Below, piece after piece: positions 1 to 5,475 of a stretch of DNA of 8,398 nucleotides. The notes under the pieces were generated by a model, which saw only the letters and a list, made by a program, of their open reading frames with translations, searched no databases and was not told the DNA's origin. Source of the DNA: Planctomycetota bacterium (GTDB taxonomy: Bacteria; Planctomycetota; Phycisphaerae; WQYP01); the NCBI GenBank assembly GCA_021780285.1, contig JAJXZA010000282.1:1-8398 (forward strand). Direction: 5' to 3'. The number at the start of each line of letters is the position of its first letter. Position 1 is the first letter of the stretch. A program made the translations under genes and the position numbers.

Positions 1-377
1 TACCGGGTAAAAAGGCGCCCATTCTGGTGACGCGCGACATGGTGCAGGCTATGGCGCCGGGTTCGGTGATTGTTGACCTGGCGGCCGCGCGTGGCGGCAA
101 TTGTGAACTCACGCGGGCCGATGAGGTCATAGAAGTCGGCGGCGTAACAATTCTTGGCCCAACCAACATTGTTGCCGAAGCCCCCGTGCATGCCAGCCAA
201 ATGTACGCCAGCAACGTGGCCAATTTGCTTAAACATCTGGTAAAAGATGGCAACATCGCCCTCGACACAAACGATCAAATCACCCGCGAAATGCTGGTAT
301 TGAAGGATGGAGAAATAGTTAACGAGCGTGTGAAAAACCTCCTTGAGACCCCGACGGCAGCGCACGGCGAGAAATAG
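1..377 (+). CDS. pntA: NAD(P) transhydrogenase alpha-1 subunit (C-terminal part)
   Basis: This is the C-terminal end of the NAD(H)-binding subunit (domain I) of proton-translocating NAD(P) transhydrogenase. The frame is open from base 3 and the true start lies before the window. The visible ~124 residues include the family segment APILVTRDMV, then SVIVDLAAARGGNCELT and a SQMYASNVANLLKHL segment, all closely comparable to the end of the soluble part of E. coli PntA. The protein stops after domain I with a short tail ending HGEK, so the alpha polypeptide is split, as in Rhodospirillum rubrum, and its membrane part is the next gene. The known role is cytoplasmic binding of NADH and hydride donation to NADP+ on the beta subunit. 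The gap to pntAB is 39 bases, consistent with one operon. Confidence 0.93.
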   Translation, partial: PGKKAPILVTRDMVQAMAPGSVIVDLAAARGGNCELTRADEVIEVGGVTILGPTNIVAEAPVHASQMYASNVANLLKHLVKDGNIALDTNDQITREMLVLKDGEIVNERVKNLLETPTAAHGEK

Positions 378-416
378 TCGCAAGCAGGCCGTCGCATCGT
401 ATCGAAAGGGAAGCCC

Positions 417-767
417 ATGGATGCCAACCTTGAATCAAATTTGTTTGTCTTTGCTCTGGCCGCGTTCTTAGGCTACGAAGTGGTGCGACGGGTGTCGCCG
501 CAGCTTCATACACCGCTTATGTCGCTTACCAACGCCATCTCCGCCATTTCCGTCGTCGGTGCTATTGCCGTTACGGGCGTCAGCCATAACCCCGCCTTGG
601 TCGTGGTGCTTGGTTCTATCGCTATTACCGCCGCGATGATTAATGTCGTCGGCGGTTTCTTGATGACCGACCGCATGCTTAAAATGTTTAAGAAGCGTAC
701 CGTCAAACCGCCCGCCCATTCACCCGGCCAACATTCACCTCAACCCCAGGAGCCAAACCGTGGTTGA
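417..767 (+). CDS. pntAB: NAD(P) transhydrogenase alpha-2 subunit (membrane)
   Basis: This 116-residue membrane protein is the alpha part of transhydrogenase domain II, which forms the proton channel with PntB. Three hydrophobic segments are visible at about residues 7-26, 38-55 and 60-84. Conserved family segments are LHTPLMSLTNAIS (30-42), the INVVGG motif (75-80) and TDRMLKMFKKR (84-94). A proline-, histidine- and glutamine-rich tail follows (98-116). The length fits split alpha-2 subunits. The ATG at 417 has AAAGGGA at 405-411 ahead of it with 5-base spacing. The last 8 bases overlap pntB, which implies translational coupling and fits the need for equal amounts of the two membrane subunits. 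Confidence 0.95.
   Translation: MDANLESNLFVFALAAFLGYEVVRRVSPQLHTPLMSLTNAISAISVVGAIAVTGVSHNPALVVVLGSIAITAAMINVVGGFLMTDRMLKMFKKRTVKPPAHSPGQHSPQPQEPNRG
748..752 (+). promoter_or_regulatory. Ribosome binding site of pntB (decides the GTG start)
   Basis: AGGAG lies inside the end of pntAB, 7 bases before the GTG at 760. The next in-frame ATG, at 832, has no such sequence ahead of it, so the GTG is the better start. Confidence 0.7.
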
Positions 768-2205
768 TTGCTCTGCTCCTATATTCGCCGCCGGCCTTAA
801 CACCGCTCTCCTTGGCGGGCATCATGCCCCCATGCCATCTTATGTAGTCCTGATTTACCTTGCAGCCGCGATACTCTTTGCACTATCGCTCAAATGGCTC
901 AGCACGCCGCGAACCGCTCGTGTCGGCGTGCTTGCAGGCGAAATTGGTATGGCGGCTGCCATCATTGCCACTTTGTTCCTGCCCGAAGTACGCCATTACC
1001 AATGGATTTTGGTTGCCGGACTTGTCGGCGTCATCGCCGCCATTCCCGTGGCGCTGGTCGTTCCCATGACCGCCGTTCCCCAGCAGATTGCCATGTTCCA
1101 TGCCTTTGGCGCTTTGGCCGCGGCATTGGTTGGTACGGCCGAATACTACGCCCACGGTACCGCCCTGGGAACATCCACCCTCATCGCCATCGGCTTCGAG
1201 AGCCTGTTGGGGTATCTGACATTTACGGGCAGCATAGTCGCGGCCGGCAAACTGCAAGAAATTCTGCCGACGGCTCCGATGAGCTATCCCTTCCAAAACT
1301 TCGTGAGTATTGCCACCTTGGGCGCATCGGTAATTGCCGGAGCCTTGGTGGTGTTGTACCCGGCCAATGCGCTGGTGTTTCCAATTTTTGTCGCATTGTG
1401 CCTGCTCTTCGGTGTACTTTTGATTATGCCCATCGGCGGCGGCGATATGCCAACGGTTATCGCTTTGCTCAACAGCTATGCCGGGCTTTCGGCCTCGGCC
1501 ATGGGCTTTGTCATTAACAACAAACTGCTCATCATCGGGGGCGCATTGGAAGGTTCGTCGGGCTTTATTCTTTCGATGATTATGTGCAAAGCCATGAACC
1601 GCTCATTCGTTAACGTACTCTTCGGACAGGTGCAGGCCGGCAAGGCGCAGAAGGCCGACGACATATATGGCGGCAATATTAAGAGCGTAAATGCAGAAGA
1701 AGTTGCGGCCATTCTTGACGGCGCAATCCGCGTGGTAATTGTGCCAGGCTACGGCCTTGCGGTGGCACAGGCCCAGCATGCCACCGGGCAGCTTTTTAAC
1801 TTGCTGCAGGAAAGGTCGGTTGACGTCCAGTTCGGCATTCATCCCGTGGCGGGCCGCATGCCCGGCCACATGAATGTGCTGCTGGCCGAAGCCGACATCC
1901 CCTACGACAACCTTAAAGAGATGGACCAAATCAACCCCGAAATGGAAAATATAGATGTCGCCATCGTTAATGGAGCCAACGACGTGGTAAACCCCGACGC
2001 CCGCGACAACCCCAACAGCCCGATTGCCGGCATGCCCATCATCAACGTTGATAAAGCGGGAACCGTGATCGTCATTAAGCGCAGCCTCAGCCCCGGATTT
2101 GCCGGCATACCCAATCCACTCTTCGCGGCCCGCAATTGTCTGATGTATTTTGCGGATGGCAAAAAGGCGATGCTCGACATCATCGCGGAATTAGAAAAGC
2201 TCTAA
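760..2205 (+). CDS. pntB: NAD(P) transhydrogenase beta subunit
   Basis: This is the beta subunit, with most of the proton channel (domain II) and the NADP(H)-binding domain III. From the GTG start it has 481 residues; E. coli PntB has 462. About ten hydrophobic segments span residues 27-275. Alignment by eye to E. coli puts the channel histidine (His91) at H114 in MFHAFGALAAALVG, and Asp213 and Asn222 at D229 and N238 in GGGDMPTVIALLN. A linker near 285-315 leads into domain III, with VPGYGLAVAQAQ (328-339), HPVAGRMPGHMNVLLAEA (361-378) and GANDVVNPDARDNPNSPIAG (405-424). The KRS segment is followed by GFAG (446-449), where E. coli has GYAG, a conservative Tyr-to-Phe change. The enzyme uses the proton gradient to make NADPH from NADH. 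The first ~26 residues before the ATG at 832 are less conserved, and starting there is a possible alternative. Confidence 0.96.
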   Translation: MVDCSAPIFAAGLNTALLGGHHAPMPSYVVLIYLAAAILFALSLKWLSTPRTARVGVLAGEIGMAAAIIATLFLPEVRHYQWILVAGLVGVIAAIPVALVVPMTAVPQQIAMFHAFGALAAALVGTAEYYAHGTALGTSTLIAIGFESLLGYLTFTGSIVAAGKLQEILPTAPMSYPFQNFVSIATLGASVIAGALVVLYPANALVFPIFVALCLLFGVLLIMPIGGGDMPTVIALLNSYAGLSASAMGFVINNKLLIIGGALEGSSGFILSMIMCKAMNRSFVNVLFGQVQAGKAQKADDIYGGNIKSVNAEEVAAILDGAIRVVIVPGYGLAVAQAQHATGQLFNLLQERSVDVQFGIHPVAGRMPGHMNVLLAEADIPYDNLKEMDQINPEMENIDVAIVNGANDVVNPDARDNPNSPIAGMPIINVDKAGTVIVIKRSLSPGFAGIPNPLFAARNCLMYFADGKKAMLDIIAELEKL

Positions 2206-2244
2206 ACACCCCCCCTACCGTTATTCAACCTGCCCTGCATTTAT

Positions 2245-2266
2245 GTAGGAGCGGCATCCTCCTTAC
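2245..2266 (+). repeat. Imperfect palindrome after pntB
   Basis: GTAGGAG and CTCCTTAC can pair around CGGCATC, with one bulged T. No T-run follows, so this is not a convincing terminator. Its centre carries GGCATCC (2253-2259), a heptamer that recurs in the repeats between 4458 and 5526. It could be a worn dispersed-repeat copy or chance. Confidence 0.3.
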
Positions 2267-2303
2267 CACACTCGCGGCCCAAGCAAACACACTCGGTCAT
2301 TTA

Positions 2304-2332
2304 TTGGCTCTGCCGCGGATAAAGTCTATACT
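2304..2332 (+). promoter_or_regulatory. Sigma70-like promoter upstream of the FIST gene
   Basis: TTGGCT (2304-2309) and TATACT (2327-2332) are separated by exactly 17 bases, close to the TTGACA/TATAAT consensus. Transcription would start near 2339, giving a leader of about 43 bases before the ATG at 2382. This suggests that the FIST and CYTH genes form a unit separate from the pnt operon. It is a prediction by eye. Confidence 0.5.
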
Positions 2333-2370
2333 GCGCATGCCAGCACGCTATTACTGGCCCGGGTTCCATT

Positions 2371-2375
2371 AAGGA
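2371..2375 (+). promoter_or_regulatory. Ribosome binding site of the FIST gene (decides the start)
   Basis: AAGGA ends directly against an in-frame TTG (2376) and lies 6 bases before the ATG at 2382. Only the ATG has proper spacing, so translation should begin there and not at the TTG. Confidence 0.65.
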
Positions 2376-2381
2376 TTGCAC

Positions 2382-3551
2382 ATGAAGCTAGCCGATGCCG
2401 TTGCCGCCAATCACGACTATGCCCTGGCCGCCGGCGACATTGCCGAACAGTTGCGAAAGGGACTAACCGATGCCCCGGCTGATTTGGTGACGGTGTTTGT
2501 TACCATGCCCTTGCAGCCGCACTTTGCCGACATCATGGAAAATCTGCAACGCGAACTACAACCGCGGCATCTTCTGGCATGCACAGCCGAAAGCGTGCTG
2601 GGTCGAGACCTGGAAGTAGAACGGACGGCGGCCATTTCGGCCATGGCTCTTTCGCTGCCCGGGGCAACACTCGACAGCTTTCATTTTGCCGATGAAGAAT
2701 GGCCGGAACTGCTAGGCGAACCAACCACGCTGCACTCACGGCTGGAGGCCGGTTCAGACCTGCGATTGTTTATTATGCTTGGAGACCCATTCACCACCCC
2801 GGTGGTGCAACTCCTCGATGCTTGCTCACGCGAATTTCCGTCGGCTCCGGTGATGGGCGGCATGGCCAGCGGCGCCCGGCAGCCAGGTCTTAACCGGTTG
2901 GCCGTCAACGACCGCATGGTTTCGTCGGGCGTGGTAGGGGTTTCGATTACCGGCCCGCTGCAGGTTGACTGCGTCGTATCGCAGGGATGCCGCCCTATCG
3001 GCCCGAGCTTTGCCATTACTCAAGGGCACGATAATCTCATCGAGCGCCTTGACGATATACCTCCGCTGCAGGTCATCGCCCGCATGCTCCAGGAGCTCTC
3101 GCCCGAAGACCGCCAGCTTGTTGAACAGCGCGGCCTGCAGATTGGCCGCGTCATAGACGAACGCAAAGATTATTTTGGACGCGGCGATTTTCTGGTTCGT
3201 AACATTGTGGGCATGCAAAAGCAAACCGGGGCTTTGGCCATCGGGGACGTGGTACGCGCCGGCCAAACTGTACAATTTCATGTGCAAGATCAGCAAACCG
3301 CTGACGAAGACCTTAAACTTCTGCTTCAGGGCGAACTGCTGCTGGCCAGCCCCCCAACCGGGCTTTTGATGTTCAGTTGCAATGGCCGCGGCACTCAACT
3401 TTTTGGTTCCCCGCATCATGACGTTAAAACTGTACGCAGCGTGCTGGGGCCTCTGCCGATGGCGGGCTTTTTCTGTGCAGGTGAGTTTGGGCCGGTTGGC
3501 GGCCGCAACTTCATTCACGGTCAAACCGTCAGCCTCGCGCTGTTCCGTTAA
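2382..3551 (+). CDS. Stand-alone FIST domain protein
   Basis: This 389-residue soluble protein contains the FIST sensory domain (FIST_N at roughly residues 25-220, FIST_C at roughly 225-375). FIST domains are predicted to bind small ligands, possibly amino acids, and occur in signalling proteins. The best marker is the C-terminal signature FSCNGRG (331-337) with LFG just after it, then GFFCAGEFGPVGGRNFIHG (362-380). The segments MGGMASGARQPG and YFGRGDFLVRNIVG are also typical. There is no signal peptide, membrane segment or attached output domain (kinase, GGDEF or chemoreceptor). The protein spans almost exactly the two FIST halves, so any output must come from a partner. A promoter lies upstream and the CYTH gene follows after 29 bases, so the two are probably co-transcribed. 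The family call is firm; ligand and role are unknown. Confidence 0.88.
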   Translation: MKLADAVAANHDYALAAGDIAEQLRKGLTDAPADLVTVFVTMPLQPHFADIMENLQRELQPRHLLACTAESVLGRDLEVERTAAISAMALSLPGATLDSFHFADEEWPELLGEPTTLHSRLEAGSDLRLFIMLGDPFTTPVVQLLDACSREFPSAPVMGGMASGARQPGLNRLAVNDRMVSSGVVGVSITGPLQVDCVVSQGCRPIGPSFAITQGHDNLIERLDDIPPLQVIARMLQELSPEDRQLVEQRGLQIGRVIDERKDYFGRGDFLVRNIVGMQKQTGALAIGDVVRAGQTVQFHVQDQQTADEDLKLLLQGELLLASPPTGLLMFSCNGRGTQLFGSPHHDVKTVRSVLGPLPMAGFFCAGEFGPVGGRNFIHGQTVSLALFR

Positions 3552-3580
3552 TCAAATGCTTTTCGCGGTGAACACTCAAA

Positions 3581-4177
3581 ATGCAAAACGTGGAAATTGA
3601 ACTCAAATTGCCTGTTGGCGATCATCATCAGGTACGCCAAACGCTGCTGGCTCATTCCGCCCGCCTGCTTGGCGATACGCGTGAGCTTAATATTTTTTAT
3701 GACCGACCCGACAACTCTCTGCGCCAGGCCGGCCAGGGGCTGCGTGTGCGCATCGAGCACGCACCCAACAACGCGGCCCCACCCCAAACGCTCATCACCT
3801 GGAAAGGCCCCGGCGTTTCGGCCCTTATGCACAATCGGCCGAGCATTGATTTTTACGCATCTCCGCCCGAAGCCGCCGAACCGTTTCTGCTGGCGCTGGG
3901 GTTCGTGCGAAAAATGGCGTTTGAAAAACGCCGCCAGTCCTGGTTGCTGGCCGATTGTCGCGTCGAGCTTGATGAACTGCCGCGACTGGGTCGCTTTATT
4001 GAAATTGAAGGCCCCAGCGAAGCGGCGGTTCTTGCCGTGCGCCGCCGCCTGGCTCTCGATAACCTGCCCGCCGAAAGCCGCAGCTACGCATCTATGGTTG
4101 CCGAGGTCCTCCGCACCAGCCCCGCTGCCGGCAATACGCTTCGCTTTGATTCAAACTCACCGCAGTCGCACTATTAA
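3581..4177 (+). CDS. CYTH domain protein (CyaB / ThTPase-like)
   Basis: This 198-residue protein of the CYTH superfamily adopts a triphosphate-tunnel fold that acts on triphosphorylated substrates with divalent metal. It opens with the diagnostic ExExK motif, E5-I-E-L-K9. Basic and acidic tunnel residues follow as alternating strands: LRVRIE with R55 and R57, TWKGPG with K75, EKRRQSW (115-121), VELDELPRLG (128-137) and FIEIEG with E141 and E143. A C-terminal helix ends in RSYASMV (167-173). The length fits class IV adenylate cyclase (CyaB) or thiamine-triphosphatase members, and sequence alone does not decide between cAMP synthesis and hydrolysis of inorganic or thiamine triphosphate. The ATG at 3581 has no strong ribosome binding site, which may mean coupling to the FIST gene. 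The ~18 residues after the domain look unstructured. Confidence 0.87.
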   Translation: MQNVEIELKLPVGDHHQVRQTLLAHSARLLGDTRELNIFYDRPDNSLRQAGQGLRVRIEHAPNNAAPPQTLITWKGPGVSALMHNRPSIDFYASPPEAAEPFLLALGFVRKMAFEKRRQSWLLADCRVELDELPRLGRFIEIEGPSEAAVLAVRRRLALDNLPAESRSYASMVAEVLRTSPAAGNTLRFDSNSPQSHY

Positions 4178-4211
4178 CACCCAGTTTTGTCGTGTGTGCT
4201 TCGGCCGGCGT

Positions 4212-4326
4212 GAGCAACCTGGCCAAGTTGGCCAAGTTGGCCAAGTTATTTTTTGGGGCGTGATCACAACTTTAATCAATGAATATAGGGTTTTTTGGAG
4301 CAAGTTGGCCAACCTGGCCAAGTTAT
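4212..4326 (+). repeat. Two clusters of 9-bp TGGCCAANN units
   Basis: Cluster 1 (4212-4249) reads GAGCAACC, then three units of GGCCAAGTT with T before each, then ATT. Cluster 2 (4298-4326) reads GAGCAAGT, then GGCCAACCT and GGCCAAGTT, then AT. Both are framed by GAGCAA on the left and GTTAT on the right and differ in unit number (three and two). The heart of each unit, TTGGCCAA or its CTGGCCAA variant, is palindromic or nearly so. Confidence 0.75.
4228..4254 (+). terminator. Possible intrinsic terminator after the CYTH gene
   Basis: TTGGCC (4228-4233) and GGCCAA (4239-4244) form a 6-bp stem with an AAGTT loop, followed after four bases by six Ts (4249-4254). The position, 51 bases past the CYTH stop, is right. 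The stem is short and is built from the 9-bp repeats, so it could be incidental. Confidence 0.35.
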
Positions 4327-4361
4327 GTAGGGGTAGGGGGGGTGTCAGAGCAGTAGAAGGT

Positions 4362-4376
4362 GGAGCAGTTGAACAG
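4362..4376 (+). repeat. GGAGCAGTTGAACAG repeat, left copy
   Basis: This 15-base unit recurs almost unchanged at 5101-5114 (without the first G) and as GGAGCAGTTGACAG at 5116-5129. A degenerate unit, GAGCAGTAGAAG, lies directly upstream (4348-4359), so the pattern looks like a worn tandem array with a period of 15-16. Confidence 0.55.
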
Positions 4377-4386
4377 ATGAGCGCAG

Positions 4387-4404
4387 CGCGGCCTGCGGGC
4401 CGCG
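4387..4404 (+). repeat. Hairpin H1 (4-base loop family)
   Basis: CGCGGCC and GGCCGCG pair perfectly around TGCG. The 3' flank reads AGAGAGTAGATTGAGAAAGG. It belongs to a family with H2-H4, in which the arms may differ while the layout is kept. Confidence 0.7.
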
Positions 4405-4432
4405 AGAGAGTAGATTGAGAAAGGAGTAAGTA

Positions 4433-4483
4433 TCCCGATTGGCGGCTCCGTGCCGCATCGGGATTTCGGCATCCATGCCTCAA
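4433..4483 (+). repeat. REP-like double-hairpin element, copy 1
   Basis: TCCCGAT (4433-4439) pairs with ATCGGGA (4457-4463), and GCGGC (4442-4446) with GCCGC (4452-4456) inside it, leaving a two-base bulge. TTTC then leads to a second small hairpin, GGCATCCATGCC (4468-4479). The 26 bases at 4458-4483 are identical to 5501-5526. The layout resembles bacterial REP palindromes. Confidence 0.7.
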
Positions 4484-4490
4484 GAGCTTG

Positions 4491-4520
4491 GGGCGCGGAT
4501 CGCTGCGCTGCCGCGTCGGG
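4491..4520 (+). repeat. Module B, copy 1
   Basis: This ~30-base segment (GGGCGCGG, TCGCTG, GCTGCCGCG, GGGG) recurs at 4693-4722 with a few changes. In both, CGCGG can pair with CCGCG across 11-12 bases. It falls within the extra 38 bases that distinguish the left large repeat from the right one. Confidence 0.5.
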
Positions 4521-4528
4521 GCGCTGGA

Positions 4529-4627
4529 GCGCGGGCGGGGTATTTAATTGTCAAAATACGCGCGGTGCCGAGGCAGGCTCGGCCGCATGTTGTATTTGTA
4601 GGCGGTATATGGGGCGGCTGCGCCGCG
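4529..4627 (+). repeat. Large dispersed repeat A, left copy
   Basis: About 99 bases match 5534-5631 at roughly 80-85% by eye, starting GCGCGGGCGGGGTAT and running through TGCCGAGGCAGGCT and TAGGCGGT to the palindrome GCGGC-TGC-GCCGC. The right copy has GCGGC-TAC-GCCGC, so the stem is kept while the loop differs. Both copies follow a REP-like element. Confidence 0.65.
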
Positions 4628-4633
4628 GGATAG

Positions 4634-4678
4634 CGCGCAGAGACGCAAGAGAGCGCGGAGATTTTTTAATATTTTTTT
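4634..4678 (+). repeat. CGCAGAGA-type short repeat running into T-tracts
   Basis: Degenerate purine-rich units (CGCAGAGA, CGCAAGAGA, GCGCGGAGA) lead into six Ts and, after AATA, seven more. Comparable oligomer-plus-T-tract units occur at 5278-5311 and 5349-5370. Confidence 0.4.
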
Positions 4679-4692
4679 GATGCTGCGCTTTT

Positions 4693-4722
4693 GGGCGCGG
4701 TCGCTGTGCTGCCGCGATGGGG
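4693..4722 (+). repeat. Module B, copy 2
   Basis: This is the second copy of the segment at 4491-4520. It begins GGGCGCGGTCGCTG and ends CCGCGATGGGG. Here it stands alone, just before the GAAGGATGCCAAG array. Confidence 0.5.
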
Positions 4723-4736
4723 AATTGGTTATTTTT

Positions 4737-5076
4737 GAAGGATGCCAAGTTGTGGTGTGGGCGGGAGAAAAAACAGTGCTTTTTGAGAGTTTGGCTGTGA
4801 GAAAACATGCATGGATATTGGGTGGTTTTGAAGGATGCCAAGTTAAAAGTGGCAAAACATTGGGGTTTTGATGAAGAATGCCAAGATCGGCGGGGTTGGG
4901 AGGCAAAAAAGGGGTGTTTTTGGGTGCGGCGTGCGTGAGCAAACCCGCATGGATATTGCGCGGTTTTGAAGGATGCCAAGTTAAAAGCGGCAAAACATTG
5001 GGGTTTTCCTGAAGGATGCCAAGATCGGTTTTTGCAAAAGTGCGGAAAATAAGGGAAATCTTTGAAGGATGCCAAG
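4737..5076 (+). repeat. GAAGGATGCCAAG array with alternating spacing
   Basis: The 13-base unit occurs at 4737, 4830, 4873 (as GAAGAATGCCAAG), 4968, 5011 and 5064. The start-to-start steps are 93, 43, 95, 43 and 53. Two subtypes are seen by the following bases: TT (4737, 4830, 4968) and AT, usually ATCGG (4873, 5011, 5064). A larger unit of 138 bases is repeated: 4809-4869 and 4947-5007 differ at about 3 of 61 positions. The array is not CRISPR-like, since the repeats are short, the spacers vary and some intervening sequence is itself repeated. Confidence 0.8.
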
Positions 5077-5081
5077 ATGCG

Positions 5082-5099
5082 CGCGGCCTGCGGGCCGCG
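5082..5099 (+). repeat. Hairpin H2 (4-base loop family)
   Basis: CGCGGCC-TGCG-GGCCGCG, identical to H1. The exact match spans 23 bases (5081-5103 against 4386-4408). It follows the last GAAGGATGCCAAG unit after a few bases and is followed by two GAGCAGTTGAACAG-type units. Confidence 0.7.
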
Positions 5100-5100
5100 A

Positions 5101-5129
5101 GAGCAGTTGAACAGTGGAGCAGTTGACAG
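5101..5129 (+). repeat. GAGCAGTTGAACAG repeat, right copies
   Basis: Two units lie in tandem here (5101-5114 and 5116-5129). They match 4362-4376. In both places the repeat sits beside an identical hairpin, but on the left it precedes the hairpin and here it follows it. Confidence 0.55.
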
Positions 5130-5139
5130 TAGAGCATGG

Positions 5140-5155
5140 CGCCGCTGCTGCGGCG
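5140..5155 (+). repeat. Hairpin H3 (4-base loop family)
   Basis: CGCCGC and GCGGCG pair perfectly around TGCT. The 3' flank AGAAGACTGATGGGAAAGG resembles those of H1 and H4. Confidence 0.6.
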
Positions 5156-5206
5156 AGAAGACTGATGGGAAAGGAGTTTGAGCATGTAGTGATAGTAGGC
5201 CCGGCA

Positions 5207-5224
5207 TGCGGCAGTTGTGCCGCA
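5207..5224 (+). repeat. Hairpin H4 (4-base loop family)
   Basis: TGCGGCA and TGCCGCA pair perfectly around GTTG. The flank AGAGAGTAGATGGAGAAAG matches that of H1 closely, although the arms are different. Confidence 0.65.
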
Positions 5225-5277
5225 AGAGAGTAGATGGAGAAAGTGGCGGGTGGAGCGGGCGCTGCACGACGGATTTT

Positions 5278-5311
5278 TTACCACAAAGCCACAAAGACAC
5301 GAAGTTTTATT
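5278..5311 (+). repeat. CACAAAG-type short repeat with T-rich ends
   Basis: ACCACAAAGCCACAAAGACA is followed by CGAAGTTTTATTAA and preceded by six Ts. Similar CACAAAGACAC strings are familiar as intergenic repeats in diverse bacterial genomes and often give false proteins when translated. That parallel is from memory. Confidence 0.45.
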
Positions 5312-5348
5312 AATGGGACGATGGGATTACGTTGGTCGCGCGCGGGGC

Positions 5349-5370
5349 CGCTGAGATCGCTGAGATTTTT
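5349..5370 (+). repeat. CTGAGATCG 9-bp repeat with T-tract
   Basis: CTGAGAT occurs twice at 9-base spacing and runs into five Ts. It is built like the other short-period plus T-tract units in this region. Confidence 0.4.
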
Positions 5371-5437
5371 ACAGGGGGCTGGGCGACGAGGTTTTTGGCA
5401 CATCCCGATAGATGGTGTTCCTACTCGTAGAGACCTG

Positions 5438-5475
5438 TCCCGGCCAGCGCCGGGAGGATTTCGGCATCCGTGCCT
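5438..5475 (+). repeat. REP-like double-hairpin element, copy 2
   Basis: TCCCGGC pairs with GCCGGGA around CAGC (5438-5455), then GGATTTC leads to GGCATCCGTGCC (5463-5474), whose arms pair with one G-T wobble. The first stem differs from copies 1 and 3 in both arms. Confidence 0.65.

Noticed and set aside
419..427. GGATGCCAA at the start of pntAB as a copy of the array word
   Set aside because: It encodes the ordinary start of the protein (MDANLES), lacks the GAA prefix and has no repeat context, so chance is the simplest explanation.
2136..2372. Plus-strand 78-codon frame after pntB
   Set aside because: It begins inside pntB in another frame, covers the promoter region and has no recognisable protein features.
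3597..4418. 273-codon plus-strand frame overlapping the CYTH gene
   Set aside because: It is a shadow of the CYTH gene in another frame, rich in arginine, cysteine and proline, continuing into repeat DNA. The CYTH frame has the clear ExExK motif.
4835..4855. Hairpin TGCCA...TGGCA inside the array unit
   Set aside because: In the second 138-base unit the right arm reads CGGCA, which breaks a pair with no compensating change, so structure is not conserved.
4737..5076. CRISPR array
   Set aside because: The repeat is only 13 bases, distances alternate between 43 and 95, part of the intervening DNA is itself repeated, and no cas gene is near.
4544..5300. Two overlapping minus-strand frames of about 246 and 249 codons
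   Set aside because: They run across the GAAGGATGCCAAG array, so their peptides are repeats of its translation (LASFK and WHPSK type). Both being open at once reflects the lack of stop words in the repeats. Neither has a domain.
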